Source: Litorivicinus sp.
Lineage (GTDB): Bacteria; Pseudomonadota; Gammaproteobacteria; Pseudomonadales; Litorivicinaceae
Reading direction: 5' to 3'
NCBI GenBank assembly: GCA_018401755.1
Contig: JAGYKJ010000006.1
Span: 372,001-436,000, forward strand
Length of the DNA stretch: 64,000 nucleotides
Part shown: one piece after another, positions 55,904 to 64,000 of the stretch
Position numbering within the stretch: position 1 is the first letter of the stretch
Layout: each line of letters opens with the position of its first letter
Program-made: the position numbers and the translations under genes
The notes under the pieces: model-generated
Databases searched by the model: none
What the model was told of the DNA's origin: nothing
Seen by the model: only the letters and a program-made list of their open reading frames with translations

Positions 55904-57277
55904 CCTGGATCACCGTCCCCATCCCTGCGGCGTGATGCTCGAGCATGTGACAGTGGAGCAACCAAAGTCCTGGATTATCCGCGACGAAAATCAACTCAGC
56001 GCGCTCTCCACCGTGCATCAAATGGGTGTCTCGTCTGCTCGCGGAGATCTTGCCGGACTCAGGATCGCGAACCCAGAAGTGGAAGCCATGCAAGTGCATT
56101 GCATGAGGCCACTGGGTATCGTTCCAGATCTCAATAATGGCTGTTTCACCCAGTTTGAGATCGGCAAGGCGATCTTTCATGTTACCGACCACCCCATTAA
56201 AGGCCCACACCTTTTGGTAACTTTGCGCGAGTTCTCGAATCGGACGCATGACGCCATCAAGCGACGCCTCAGCAAGATTTCCCATGGCGCCGCCCTGCAT
56301 GTGTAGCGGGATTCGGCGAGCAGTTGCCAAGTCTGGAAGGCTCTCGGGTTCTGGATCGGATAGGGTGGCTTTTGCGGCCTCGGCGACCCCAAGGGTGGCA
56401 TCGACTTTGAGCGCAAAGGCGGGATAGGGTTCATCGGTACTGATCTCTGTGACGGTAAACAGGTCACTGGTGACATCCACAATCAGATCGATCCGTTGCG
56501 CAGGTGCGAGTTCGAACTCCTGCACCGTGACTAAGGGTGTTCGGAATCCATCGAGTGCATATTGTGTGGCGGGATTGGCAAGCTGAAGGCGGAAAATACG
56601 CGCGTTCGCCGCATTGATCAGGCGCAGTCGAACGCGACTTTGCCCTTTGATGCCAATGGATGGGTTGGACTCGCCATTGACGGTCAACCAGTTCCCGAGC
56701 CGTCCGCCGTGCGCCCAGTCATGTAAGCGGCCAAAGGATGCCTCATCGAGCTGACCTGCCTCATTGAGGCGCCAATCATCAATCATGACCACCACATCGT
56801 GATCCACTGAGGGTTCGTCAGGCCCTTCCACAATGAGTGGTCCGTAGAGTCCGCGCGCCATTTGTTGCCAGGTTTTGGCGTGCGAGTGATACCAATAGGT
56901 CCCCGCATCTGGGGGGACGAACAGATATTGGAACCGCTCGCCTGCAGCAACGGGTGGCTGGGTTAGCATCGAGACGCCATCCATGCCATTACTTAACCGA
57001 ATCCCATGCCAGTGAATGGATGTTGGCTCTGGTAATGCATTGATTAGCTCTGCTTGGACCATCTCACCCTGCTTTACCCGAAGCTCCGGGCCTGGCAGCG
57101 CGCCATTATAGGTCCACAGCATCGATGCCTTCAGATCCGGAAAGGGGTTAGAGCGCGTTCGATCACGCCGGCCTCCAGACGAAACACGGTACTCGCCGAC
57201 GCTGAAGAGGGCGGAAGAGCCAAGCTCGGTGCGAGTGCGGCAATGCCAGTGGCTTTCAAAAAATCGCGACGTTTCAT
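55896..57277 (-). CDS. Multicopper oxidase with Tat signal, 5' frameshift
   Basis: The reconstructed 460-residue protein begins MKRRDFLKATGIAALAPSLA, a Tat signal. Copper sites are HWHG, YHSHAKTW, HAMHLHGFHFWV and HCHMLEHHAAGM, so type 1, 2 and 3 centres are complete. The written frame from ATG 57277 stops near residue 49 (PFRI); one extra base near 57137-57141 joins it to the long frame starting at 57122. It is CueO/SufI-like and may detoxify copper or oxidise iron in the periplasm. Confidence 0.85.
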
Positions 57278-57423
57278 GTGGACCCCTTTCGTGACCCTTT
57301 CATTGTGCGGTTGATTCTGAGTGACTCAAGAGCAATACGTGGTTTGCAGGTGAGGTTTTCACCAACTTCGTTATGATGCGTGAATCATTGAGATCTGCAA
57401 CGCGCAGGTTGGGGAGTAGTGGA

Positions 57424-58419
57424 ATGTTTCGGTCGTTTTTTGCCAATCGTGCATGGATGCCCTGGTCGGTGCTTGGAACCGGTCTGATTTTGGTCGTTAC
57501 CTGGTACAAGGTGCAATTGGATGTGCGGATCAATGAATGGTTTGGCACCTTTTACAACACCATTCAAGAGGCCCTCGGAAATCCGGGGAAAGTCCAGTTT
57601 GAAGACTTCCTGGGTCAGTGTCTGACCTTTGCGGAAATCGCAGGCCTTTATATCGTCATTGCGGTGGCGTTAGAGTTTTTCATTCGCCACTACGTGTTCC
57701 GCTGGCGGACTGCGATGAATGATTACTACATGTCACATTGGCAGGGGCTTCGTGGCATTGAAGGTGCCGCCCAGCGGGTGCAAGAAGACACGATGCGCTT
57801 TGCCCGCATTATGGAATCTCTGGGTGTGGCGTTTTTGCGATCTTTGATGACCTTGGCCGCTTTCCTCCCAATTTTGTGGATGCTCAGTGACCAGGTAAAG
57901 GAATTGCCGTGGATCGGACCTGTGGATCAAGCCCTCGTATTCCTTGCGATTCTATCGAGTATCATCGGTACATTGTTATTGGCCTTGGTCGGAATCAAAT
58001 TGCCTGGTCTTGAATTTAACAATCAAAAAGTGGAGGCCGCTTATCGCAAGGAGCTCGTGCTCGGTGAAGATCTCGCCGATCGTGCGGAACCGACCACGGT
58101 TAGCGCCTTGTATCGAAACGTGCGGACCAATTACTTCACCTTGTTCAAGCACTACTTATATTTCGATATCGCGAAATGGAGCTACCTACAATTTTCCGTG
58201 ATTGTGCCTTACATCGCTCTGGGTCCTACCATTGTCTCTGGCGCAATCACCCTCGGGGTGCTGCAGCAAATTCTTCGGGCATTTGGCAAGGTGGAAGAGT
58301 CATTTCAATTCTTGGTGAATAGTTGGAGCACCATTGTTGAACTGATGAGTATTTATAAGCGCCTGAATGCATTTGAAAAGAATATCCGTGGCGAGCCTGT
58401 GGTGGAATTCCAGGGATGA
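57424..58419 (+). CDS. sbmA: SbmA/BacA-family peptide transporter
   Basis: This 331-residue inner-membrane protein begins MFRSFFANRAWMPW and has about six to eight helices. FYNTIQEAL, RWRTAMNDYYMSHW, RGIEGAAQRVQEDTMRFARI and GLEFNNQKVEAAYRKELV are typical of SbmA/BacA. It is proton-driven and imports peptides such as microcins and proline-rich antimicrobial peptides. ATG 57424 follows GGGGAG; the frame opens at 57373. Divergent from the oxidase and four-base overlapped with the next gene. Confidence 0.9.
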   Translation: MFRSFFANRAWMPWSVLGTGLILVVTWYKVQLDVRINEWFGTFYNTIQEALGNPGKVQFEDFLGQCLTFAEIAGLYIVIAVALEFFIRHYVFRWRTAMNDYYMSHWQGLRGIEGAAQRVQEDTMRFARIMESLGVAFLRSLMTLAAFLPILWMLSDQVKELPWIGPVDQALVFLAILSSIIGTLLLALVGIKLPGLEFNNQKVEAAYRKELVLGEDLADRAEPTTVSALYRNVRTNYFTLFKHYLYFDIAKWSYLQFSVIVPYIALGPTIVSGAITLGVLQQILRAFGKVEESFQFLVNSWSTIVELMSIYKRLNAFEKNIRGEPVVEFQG

Positions 58420-58967
58420 GTGATGCCTTCGACCCAGCACGTTTACAGAGTGATATTGTCGCGCTGTTGACCCGGGTACGGAGTGTCAGTCTTGCCTCTG
58501 TCCATGCGGATGGGATGCCGCTTGCGTCCTATGCGCCCTTCGCATTGATGGAAGGGGATGCTGGCTTTTGGGTGCTGTTGAGTGAATTAGCCGCGCATGC
58601 GCGGAATTTGCGTGAGCATCCTGACTGCTCTGTTTTGGCGCTGGCGGATGAAGCGGACTCGGCCCAGATCTATGTCCGTGAGCGATGCCAATATGAAATG
58701 CAGGCAGCGCGAGTGGATCGTGGTACGTCTGACTGGCGGTTGGGTTGTGATCGCTTGCGCGCGCGTCATGGCGCCTTGGTGGATACGCTCGAGCAGTTAG
58801 CCGACTTTCAATTATTCCGATTACGTCCCGTGTCCGGTCGTTATGTGGTTGGGTTTGGCCGCGCTTATGCACTCGAGCCTGGCACCTTAACCTTGGTCGC
58901 GGCGCATTTGCAGGGGCCAACCGGCCCAATCCGTGATGACCTCTCCGCACCTGACGTGCAGACCTGA
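58416..58967 (+). CDS. Pyridoxamine-phosphate-oxidase-fold protein (HugZ-like)
   Basis: This 183-residue protein has the split-barrel flavin/haem fold: RSVSLASVHADGMPLASYAPF, FWVLLSELAAHARNLREHPDCSVL and FQLFRLRPVSGRYVVGFGRAY. The last phrase is typical of haem utilisation proteins HugZ. The C-terminal DUF2470 domain is missing. Cofactor not certain. It overlaps sbmA by four bases. Confidence 0.75.
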   Translation: MSDAFDPARLQSDIVALLTRVRSVSLASVHADGMPLASYAPFALMEGDAGFWVLLSELAAHARNLREHPDCSVLALADEADSAQIYVRERCQYEMQAARVDRGTSDWRLGCDRLRARHGALVDTLEQLADFQLFRLRPVSGRYVVGFGRAYALEPGTLTLVAAHLQGPTGPIRDDLSAPDVQT

Positions 58968-58974
58968 GGGCTGG

Positions 58975-59457
58975 TCAATCCCAGACTGAAAATCCGGGAT
59001 CTTGTGCGAGTAAACCCTGTTGCCGAGCCCACGCAAAGTGATAGGCCTGCTCCGATGGACCTTTTTGGCGCAAGAGGGTGAGACGCTCAATCCCCTCAGC
59101 AATCGTTGGCCAAGAGGCCTCATCATTTTGCTCCCAAAGCACTGAGAGGGCCTCTCCACCGTGCTCAAACCAAGTATCGCGACGGACCATAATGGCTCGG
59201 TGTGCGGGGTGTCGGACAAATCCAAACAGTGAGTCCAGATCCCGCCAGGCCGAGAGATTGGCGAGATGGTGTGGCCCAAGAAAGGCGATTGCATCAGGAT
59301 TGGCGTCGCTATCGGTCAGTCGCCACAAGAATCCTGGATGCACGTCTGCAATCCCATTGATCTGGTTAATGGCGCCGTTGAAATCCGACAGCCGAGGGTC
59401 TGTGGATGGGAACTTCATCACGGAGACATTGAATTGACAAAGCATGGGATTGGTCAC
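58975..59457 (-). CDS. DUF3291 family protein
   Basis: This 160-residue protein has FNGAINQINGIADVHPGFLWRL and SVLWEQNDEASWPTIAEGIERL, which match the DUF3291 (monooxygenase-like dimeric barrel) family. The function is unknown. It is convergent with the HugZ-like gene and divergent from the MFS gene, with 42 bp between starts. Confidence 0.75.
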   Translation of the reverse strand: MTNPMLCQFNVSVMKFPSTDPRLSDFNGAINQINGIADVHPGFLWRLTDSDANPDAIAFLGPHHLANLSAWRDLDSLFGFVRHPAHRAIMVRRDTWFEHGGEALSVLWEQNDEASWPTIAEGIERLTLLRQKGPSEQAYHFAWARQQGLLAQDPGFSVWD

Positions 59458-59499
59458 GAGTCACTTGCTGAGAGATCAAAAACGATCCAACATCCGCCT

Positions 59500-60741
59500 A
59501 TGAAAGTCCAATCGAATTTGGTGTCACCCGTCTTGATTGCAGCCTGCGTGGTTGTCATGTTGAGCTTTGCGATTCGTGCAAGCTATGGGGTGTTTCAGAT
59601 TCCGATCGCGACTGACCTGTCTTGGTTGCGCAGCGAATTTTCGCTGGCCATCGCAATCCAGAATCTCGCATGGGGGATTGCAACTCCTCTCTTTGGGGTC
59701 ATTGCAGAGCGCTTTGGGGATCGTAAGGCGATTCTGCTCGGGATCGTGCTGTATGCCGCAGGTCTCATGCTCAGCGGTATGTCGGTCACCCCGCTTGGGC
59801 ATCAACTTATTGAAATTATTGTTGGTTGCGGCATTGCTGGCACAGGCTTTGGCGTCATTTTAGGTGTTGTGGGTCGCGCTGCGATGCCGGAGCATCGCTC
59901 GCTTGCCCTAGGAATTGCGACGGCTGCTGGCAGTGCTGGACAGGTGGTTGGACCACCTGCGGCTCAATGGTTGCTTGATCAGATGCACTGGTCGCAGGTG
60001 TTCTTTGTATTTGCTGCGGTGATTTTACTTGCGGTCGCTGCCTTGCCCTATTTAAAAACCGAGTACGTCGCCACCAAGGCAGAGCTCGCCGAGACCATGG
60101 GACAGATCGTCCTGCGGGCGGTCAAAGACCCAAGCTATGGAATGATCTTCATTGGATTTTTCAGTTGCGGTTTCCAGTTGGGATTTATCACTGCGCATTT
60201 CCCTGCGTTTGTGACCGAGATGTGCGCCAGTGTGAGTCCAGACGGCATCTTGGCATCCATTGGTGTTGGGACAACGTCGGCACTGGGGGCGTTTTCGATC
60301 GCCGTCATTGGGATTTTCAATATTATCGGCACGATTTCAGCGGGCGCTCTGGGTAAGCACTTTACGAAGAAATACTTGCTCGCAGGGATTTATGCCGGGC
60401 GGACCGTCATCGCGGCCTGGTTCATTATTGTCCCGATGACCCCAACCACAGTGATCATCTTCTCGGTCGTCATGGGAACGCTTTGGCTTGCCACTGTGCC
60501 ACTGACATCAGGGTTAGTGGCGCATTTGTTTGGCCTGAAATATATGGCAACACTCTACGGATTGGTCTTCTTTTCCCACCAACTGGGCTCTTTTATGGGC
60601 GTTTGGCTTGGCGGGACGCTGTACGATCAGTTTGGCTCCTATGCGGTCGTTTGGTGGGTCGGCGTCGGTACCGGCGTGTTATCGGTGCTCATTCATTTAC
60701 CCATTCGTGAAAAACGCCCTGAATTGGTGATGGCTTCATAA
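59500..60741 (+). CDS. MFS transporter (monocarboxylate/oxalate-formate-like)
   Basis: This 413-residue protein has 12 membrane helices and the MFS loop motif GVIAERFGDRKAIL. The N-terminus SFAIRASYGVFQIPI resembles the oxalate/formate antiporter and monocarboxylate group, but the substrate cannot be named. ATG 59500 is chosen because the frame upstream (from 59266) lies inside the opposite gene. It converges on the RpiR regulator. Confidence 0.85.
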   Translation: MKVQSNLVSPVLIAACVVVMLSFAIRASYGVFQIPIATDLSWLRSEFSLAIAIQNLAWGIATPLFGVIAERFGDRKAILLGIVLYAAGLMLSGMSVTPLGHQLIEIIVGCGIAGTGFGVILGVVGRAAMPEHRSLALGIATAAGSAGQVVGPPAAQWLLDQMHWSQVFFVFAAVILLAVAALPYLKTEYVATKAELAETMGQIVLRAVKDPSYGMIFIGFFSCGFQLGFITAHFPAFVTEMCASVSPDGILASIGVGTTSALGAFSIAVIGIFNIIGTISAGALGKHFTKKYLLAGIYAGRTVIAAWFIIVPMTPTTVIIFSVVMGTLWLATVPLTSGLVAHLFGLKYMATLYGLVFFSHQLGSFMGVWLGGTLYDQFGSYAVVWWVGVGTGVLSVLIHLPIREKRPELVMAS

Positions 60742-60750
60742 GATTGCGTT

Positions 60751-61628
60751 TCATTGGGCGACTGGATACTCACGGTCTGACCAATACGATTGTTTGCGAT
60801 GTTGTTGATCCCGGAATTGTTGAATGCGCCGTCGCGCCGCACGCTCTTGCAGTCCGCAATAGGCCTCGAGGAGGAGCTCAGTGACTGCAAGCGTGCCTGC
60901 CATGGTATTGATGTATTGCAATTGCATCTGTTCGACCGCAATCGTCAGCGTGGCACTGCGTGCTAGGGGGAGTTTAAGCTGTCCGTAATTGCGATCATCT
61001 TCGCGCCTGGCTGGATTCCACGGTTCGCCAGTTCGATCATTTGGGTGGTGTAGGGTGCAACGGAGAAGAGAATCAAGACATCCTCGTCCGTGGTCATTTG
61101 TAGATAATCGAGCGCCAACGGAAATGCGTTTGGAATGAGTTGAATGAGCGGGTTGACCATCTTACCCATATAGGCAAGGTAGTGCGCGAAGCTATATGCG
61201 CTACGAAAACCGCCGACATGAATCTGACTGGCATCCATCATTAAGCCCGCTGCTTTTTCAATTTGTTCGGGGACGCCATGCTCGGTCAGCCGCTCGATTT
61301 GCTTGAATTGCCCCAAATGACTTTCACCCAATTGCTGTTTCGACCAAGTTGCAGTGGCGGGCATATCGAGCTGGGTTTTAATCTGTGCTTGAAACGAGGC
61401 ACGGAAACTTCGGTAATCGGGGTATCCGAGCGCCGCCGCCATTCGGATCACGGTTGAGGGTGTCACGCCTGCCGCCGTCGCGAATTCACGGACAGTCAGA
61501 AATGGAATATCCGTGGAATGTCGGATCGCAAATGCCGCTGCCCGCTGCTGCGTGCGTGGAAGTTGATTGAGATGGGCGAGTGTGTGCGCGCGACTCATCG
61601 AATCTCTTGATTCATTTTCTAATCCCAT
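60751..61628 (-). CDS. MurR/RpiR family transcriptional regulator, 3' frameshift
   Basis: The N-terminal HTH (LTVREFATAAGVTPSTVIRMAAALGY) and the SIS sugar-phosphate domain (HVGGFRSAYSFAHYLAYMG) are clear. The written frame stops at 60963 after DSLNSP. One extra base in the G5 run at 60966-60970 extends it with LARSATLTIAVEQM and about 70 residues to TGA at 60751, as in full-length family members. ATG 61628 is favoured over the 61700 start, which has no family support. It probably controls the divergent TRAP transporter. Confidence 0.82.
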
Positions 61629-61640
61629 TTCGATACATGC

Positions 61641-61677
61641 GGTACAAATGTACCGGAAAATTGCAGGTGCGGTACAA
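61641..61677. promoter_or_regulatory. Operator-like repeats between the RpiR and TRAP genes
   Basis: GGTACA-AA-TGTACC (61641-61654) is an inverted repeat, and TGCGGTACAA occurs at 61638-61647 and again at 61668-61677, exactly 30 bp apart (about three turns). These lie in the 104-bp divergent region and are good candidates for RpiR binding. Confidence 0.5.
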
Positions 61678-61732
61678 CTCATAGCACCATAGCGATGCAT
61701 ATCATTGCGCTGACAATAATGAAGGAGTTCAC

Positions 61733-62695
61733 ATGAAGCTAAGAGATCTAGCCCTAGCAGCCGTCACGGCGACCGGCTTGCTGGCTGGCAGCGCGCAAGC
61801 GCAGCAATTTATTTCGATTGGAACTGGCGGGGTCACCGGGGTGTATTACCCAACCGGTGGTGCAATTTGTCGCTTAATAAATAAGGATCGTAAAACCCAC
61901 GGTATTCGATGCTCTGCGGAGTCGACAGGTGGATCGGTGTATAACATCAACACCATTCGTGCAGGCGAGCTCGAGTTTGGAGTCGCTCAGTCAGACTGGC
62001 AGTATCACTCCTATCGAGGTACTTCACAATTCGCGGATCAAGGGCCATTCACCGACTTGCGGGCGGTTTTTTCAGTTCACCCTGAGCCCTTCACATTGCT
62101 CGTGCGCTCTGGGACGAACGTCACGAAATTTGAGGAATTGAAAGGTCTGAAGGTGAACGTCGGTAATCCAGGGTCTGGCCAACGGGCTACCATGGAAGTT
62201 GTCATGGATGCTTTTGGCATGAAGATGAGCGATTTTGCAGTCGCTGCTGAGCTGAAAGGATCCGAGATGGCTCAGGCGCTTTGTGACGGCAAGATCGATG
62301 CAATGATTTACACCATTGGTCATCCTGCGGCGGCAATTACTGAAGCGACGAATACCTGTGGCGTTGACTTGGTGTCTGTTCGCGGAGCTCCGATCGATAA
62401 GCTGGTCGGCGATAATTCGTTCTACCGCGTCGCGACGATCCCTGCGGCAACCTACAAAGGTAACGACAGTGATGTGACAACCTTTGGCGTCGGTGCAACG
62501 TTTGTCACCTCAGCGAAAGTGTCTGATGAAGTGGTCTACACAGTGGTTAAAGCAGTGTTTGACAACTTTGCAGATTTCAAAAAGCTACATCCTGCATTCA
62601 GTGCTCTGAAAGAGTCTGAAATGGTCAATGACGGGTTGTCAGCACCATTGCATCCCGGTGCTCTGAAATACTACAAAGAACGCGGTTGGATGTAA
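61733..62695 (+). CDS. TAXI-family TRAP transporter solute-binding protein
   Basis: This 320-residue periplasmic protein has a signal peptide (cleavage after SAQA) and the TAXI motifs SIGTGGVTGVYYPTGGAICR, STGGSVYNI and VGNPGSGQRATME. It delivers an organic acid or amino acid such as glutamate to the fused permease that follows; the true ligand is unknown. GAAGGAG precedes the ATG. Confidence 0.93.
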   Translation: MKLRDLALAAVTATGLLAGSAQAQQFISIGTGGVTGVYYPTGGAICRLINKDRKTHGIRCSAESTGGSVYNINTIRAGELEFGVAQSDWQYHSYRGTSQFADQGPFTDLRAVFSVHPEPFTLLVRSGTNVTKFEELKGLKVNVGNPGSGQRATMEVVMDAFGMKMSDFAVAAELKGSEMAQALCDGKIDAMIYTIGHPAAAITEATNTCGVDLVSVRGAPIDKLVGDNSFYRVATIPAATYKGNDSDVTTFGVGATFVTSAKVSDEVVYTVVKAVFDNFADFKKLHPAFSALKESEMVNDGLSAPLHPGALKYYKERGWM

Positions 62696-62703
62696 GACTG
62701 GTC

Positions 62704-62729
62704 GCGGGGAGCAATTGCTCCCCGCTTTT
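62704..62729 (+). terminator. Hairpin with short T-run between TRAP binding protein and permease
   Basis: GCGGGGAG (62704-62711) pairs with CTCCCCGC (62718-62725) around a CAATTG loop, followed by TTTTC. The weak T-run suggests a partial terminator, giving more binding protein than permease, a common pattern in such operons. Confidence 0.75.
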
Positions 62730-62752
62730 CTTTGTAAATTGGACGCTGTGTC

Positions 62753-64000
62753 GTGCGCATTGAACATCACTCACGATTGACTCAGTCTGCCGCTCGGCGT
62801 GTTGTGCTGGGACTCTGTTTGGTATGGACCCTGTTTCAGATCTATACCGCCAGCGCAATTCCGTTCGTGCTGTCTGACTGGTTCGGCTTGAATATTGTCT
62901 TCAATAATCAGGAAGTGCGTCAGATTCATTTGGCGTTTGCGATGGCTCTAGCCATGTTAATTCACCCGTTACGCGCCGCTGATCATTCCTCGATTCCTTG
63001 GGTCGACTGGATTGCTGCAACAATAGCGGCTGGTTGCTGTCTTTATTTACTCGTCTTTAAGGATCAAATTTCAGGTCGATCAGGTCTCCCAGTGACTGCA
63101 GATCTGTGGGTATCTGGGATTGGGTTGCTCATGTTGGGGCTTGCCTTATTTCGTGCTCTGGGCTTACCGCTATTGGTCGTTAGCTCAATCTTTTTGCTCT
63201 ATGTGTTTTTTGGGGATCAGCCATTTTTACCAGACTCCATGCAATGGAAGGGTGCGTCACTGAATAAAGCCTTATGGCATTTTTGGATGCAAACCGAGGG
63301 TGTATTTGGCGTGGCGCTCGGCGTGGCCTCCTCCATGATTTTCTTATTTGTCTTGTTTGGCGCCTTACTGGAGCGCGCAGGTGCGGGGCTCTACTTTATC
63401 CAACTGGCGTACTCGTTATTGGGTCACATGCGTGGTGGCCCAGCGAAAGCGGCGGTGGTTGCATCAGGGCTGTCTGGGATCTATTCCGGATCATCGATCG
63501 CCAATGTGGTCTCCACTGGCACTTTTACGATTCCGTTGATGAAACAAACGGGCTTTACAGCTGAGAAGGCCGGTGCGGTTGAAGTCGCGGCGTCAACCAA
63601 TGGACAACTAACGCCACCCGTCATGGGGGCCGCTGCTTTCTTGATCGCTGAATTCACCGGCGTGTCGTATACCGATCTGATTCGCCATGCCTTGTTGCCT
63701 GCGCTGGTGTCCTACATTGGCCTAATGTACATCGTGCACTTGGAGGCGGTGAAACTGGGCTTACAGGGGATGCCGCGATCAAGCCGAGCGCTTCCTTGGT
63801 TACAGCGATATACCAGCCTCTTGGCGGGATTTTTCGGGGTCGCGCTTCTCGGTGGATTGATTCACTTGAGCTTTGGCTGGATTAAAGGCGTCGCTCCTGA
63901 ATTCTCAATCTGGTTGGGACTGCTGGTATTTGTCGCGCTGTATGTCTTCACGCTTTTGCTCGCATCTCGACATCCTGATGTCGAGACCTTAGACAGTCCA
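62753..64000 (+). CDS. TRAP transporter fused permease (DctQM type), partial
   Basis: An uninterrupted frame from GTG 62753 runs off the window end (at least 416 codons). It has many membrane helices and the TRAP large-subunit signatures GGPAKAAVVASGLSGIYSGSS and STNGQLTPPVMGAAAFLIAEF. Fused 4TM-12TM permeases are typical partners of TAXI binding proteins. It uses a sodium or proton gradient. The start is tentative because no clear ribosome site precedes it. Confidence 0.9.
   Translation, partial: MRIEHHSRLTQSAARRVVLGLCLVWTLFQIYTASAIPFVLSDWFGLNIVFNNQEVRQIHLAFAMALAMLIHPLRAADHSSIPWVDWIAATIAAGCCLYLLVFKDQISGRSGLPVTADLWVSGIGLLMLGLALFRALGLPLLVVSSIFLLYVFFGDQPFLPDSMQWKGASLNKALWHFWMQTEGVFGVALGVASSMIFLFVLFGALLERAGAGLYFIQLAYSLLGHMRGGPAKAAVVASGLSGIYSGSSIANVVSTGTFTIPLMKQTGFTAEKAGAVEVAASTNGQLTPPVMGAAAFLIAEFTGVSYTDLIRHALLPALVSYIGLMYIVHLEAVKLGLQGMPRSSRALPWLQRYTSLLAGFFGVALLGGLIHLSFGWIKGVAPEFSIWLGLLVFVALYVFTLLLASRHPDVETLDSP

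Overview
The window looks like chromosomal DNA of a free-living, probably marine, Gammaproteobacterium. The evidence is the conserved gammaproteobacterial gene orders pilQ-aroK-aroB-damX-gltBD-hemE, lptM-lysA-dapF-DUF484-xerC-yigB and nudF-yqiB-parE, together with a LexA box of the Escherichia coli type and an NtrC/sigma-54 glnK-amtB locus. A closer placement (for example near Litorivicinaceae/Oceanospirillales) would be a guess. Coding density is very high, with many ATGA overlaps. I saw no rRNA, tRNA, CRISPR array, insertion sequence or prophage. No gap between genes exceeds about 300 bases; the largest, 14383-14645, holds a nitrogen-control region.

Layout. 1-10956: end of pilQ, then aroK, aroB, a short DamX-like ATPase, gltB, gltD, hemE and a TolC-type channel. 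10957-14382 (minus): ubiK and a stand-alone dnaE2 with a LexA box on its start. 14383-17341: two NtrC-like sites, a sigma-54 promoter, glnK, amtB, a strong terminator and a 2-hydroxyacid dehydrogenase. 17325-21804 (minus): lptM-lysA-dapF-DUF484-xerC-yigB. 21957-27820: thiD, nudF (frameshifted), yqiB, parE, a GlcNAc-type kinase and nagA. 27826-31671: a ferric-iron ABC transporter behind a perfect 22-bp inverted repeat that overlaps its promoter. 31643-32356: PPK2.

32406-49433 is a formate-respiration island. It holds fdhD, mobA, mobB and moeA; a poorly characterised set (DUF6505, a degenerate biotin-ligase-like protein, an Mrp ATPase, DUF6494); a mono-haem cytochrome c; a 679-residue-class multi-ferredoxin protein; DUF3305; DUF3306; a TorD chaperone; a small Tat-signal protein; the three formate dehydrogenase subunits; a 42-residue membrane protein; a TusA-like protein; and a HTH/periplasmic-binding-fold regulator. 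49454-55903 holds three unrelated oxyanion uptake systems (a MolABC-like ABC system, TupABC for tungstate and a MOT1-like permease). The logic is coherent: import molybdate or tungstate, build and sulfurate the bis-MGD cofactor, insert it, and feed electrons from periplasmic formate oxidation to the quinone pool or cytochromes. 55896-60741: multicopper oxidase, SbmA, a HugZ-like protein, DUF3291 and an MFS transporter. 60751-64000: an RpiR-type regulator divergent from a TAXI-TRAP transporter whose permease runs off the window.

The most striking oddity is a series of about nine single-base frame disruptions: nudF, DUF3306, three in the formate dehydrogenase catalytic subunit, one in its cytochrome b subunit, the MOT1 permease, the multicopper oxidase and the RpiR regulator. 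In every case the protein continues sensibly in another frame. Either the assembly has homopolymer-type errors, or the formate island in particular is beginning to decay.
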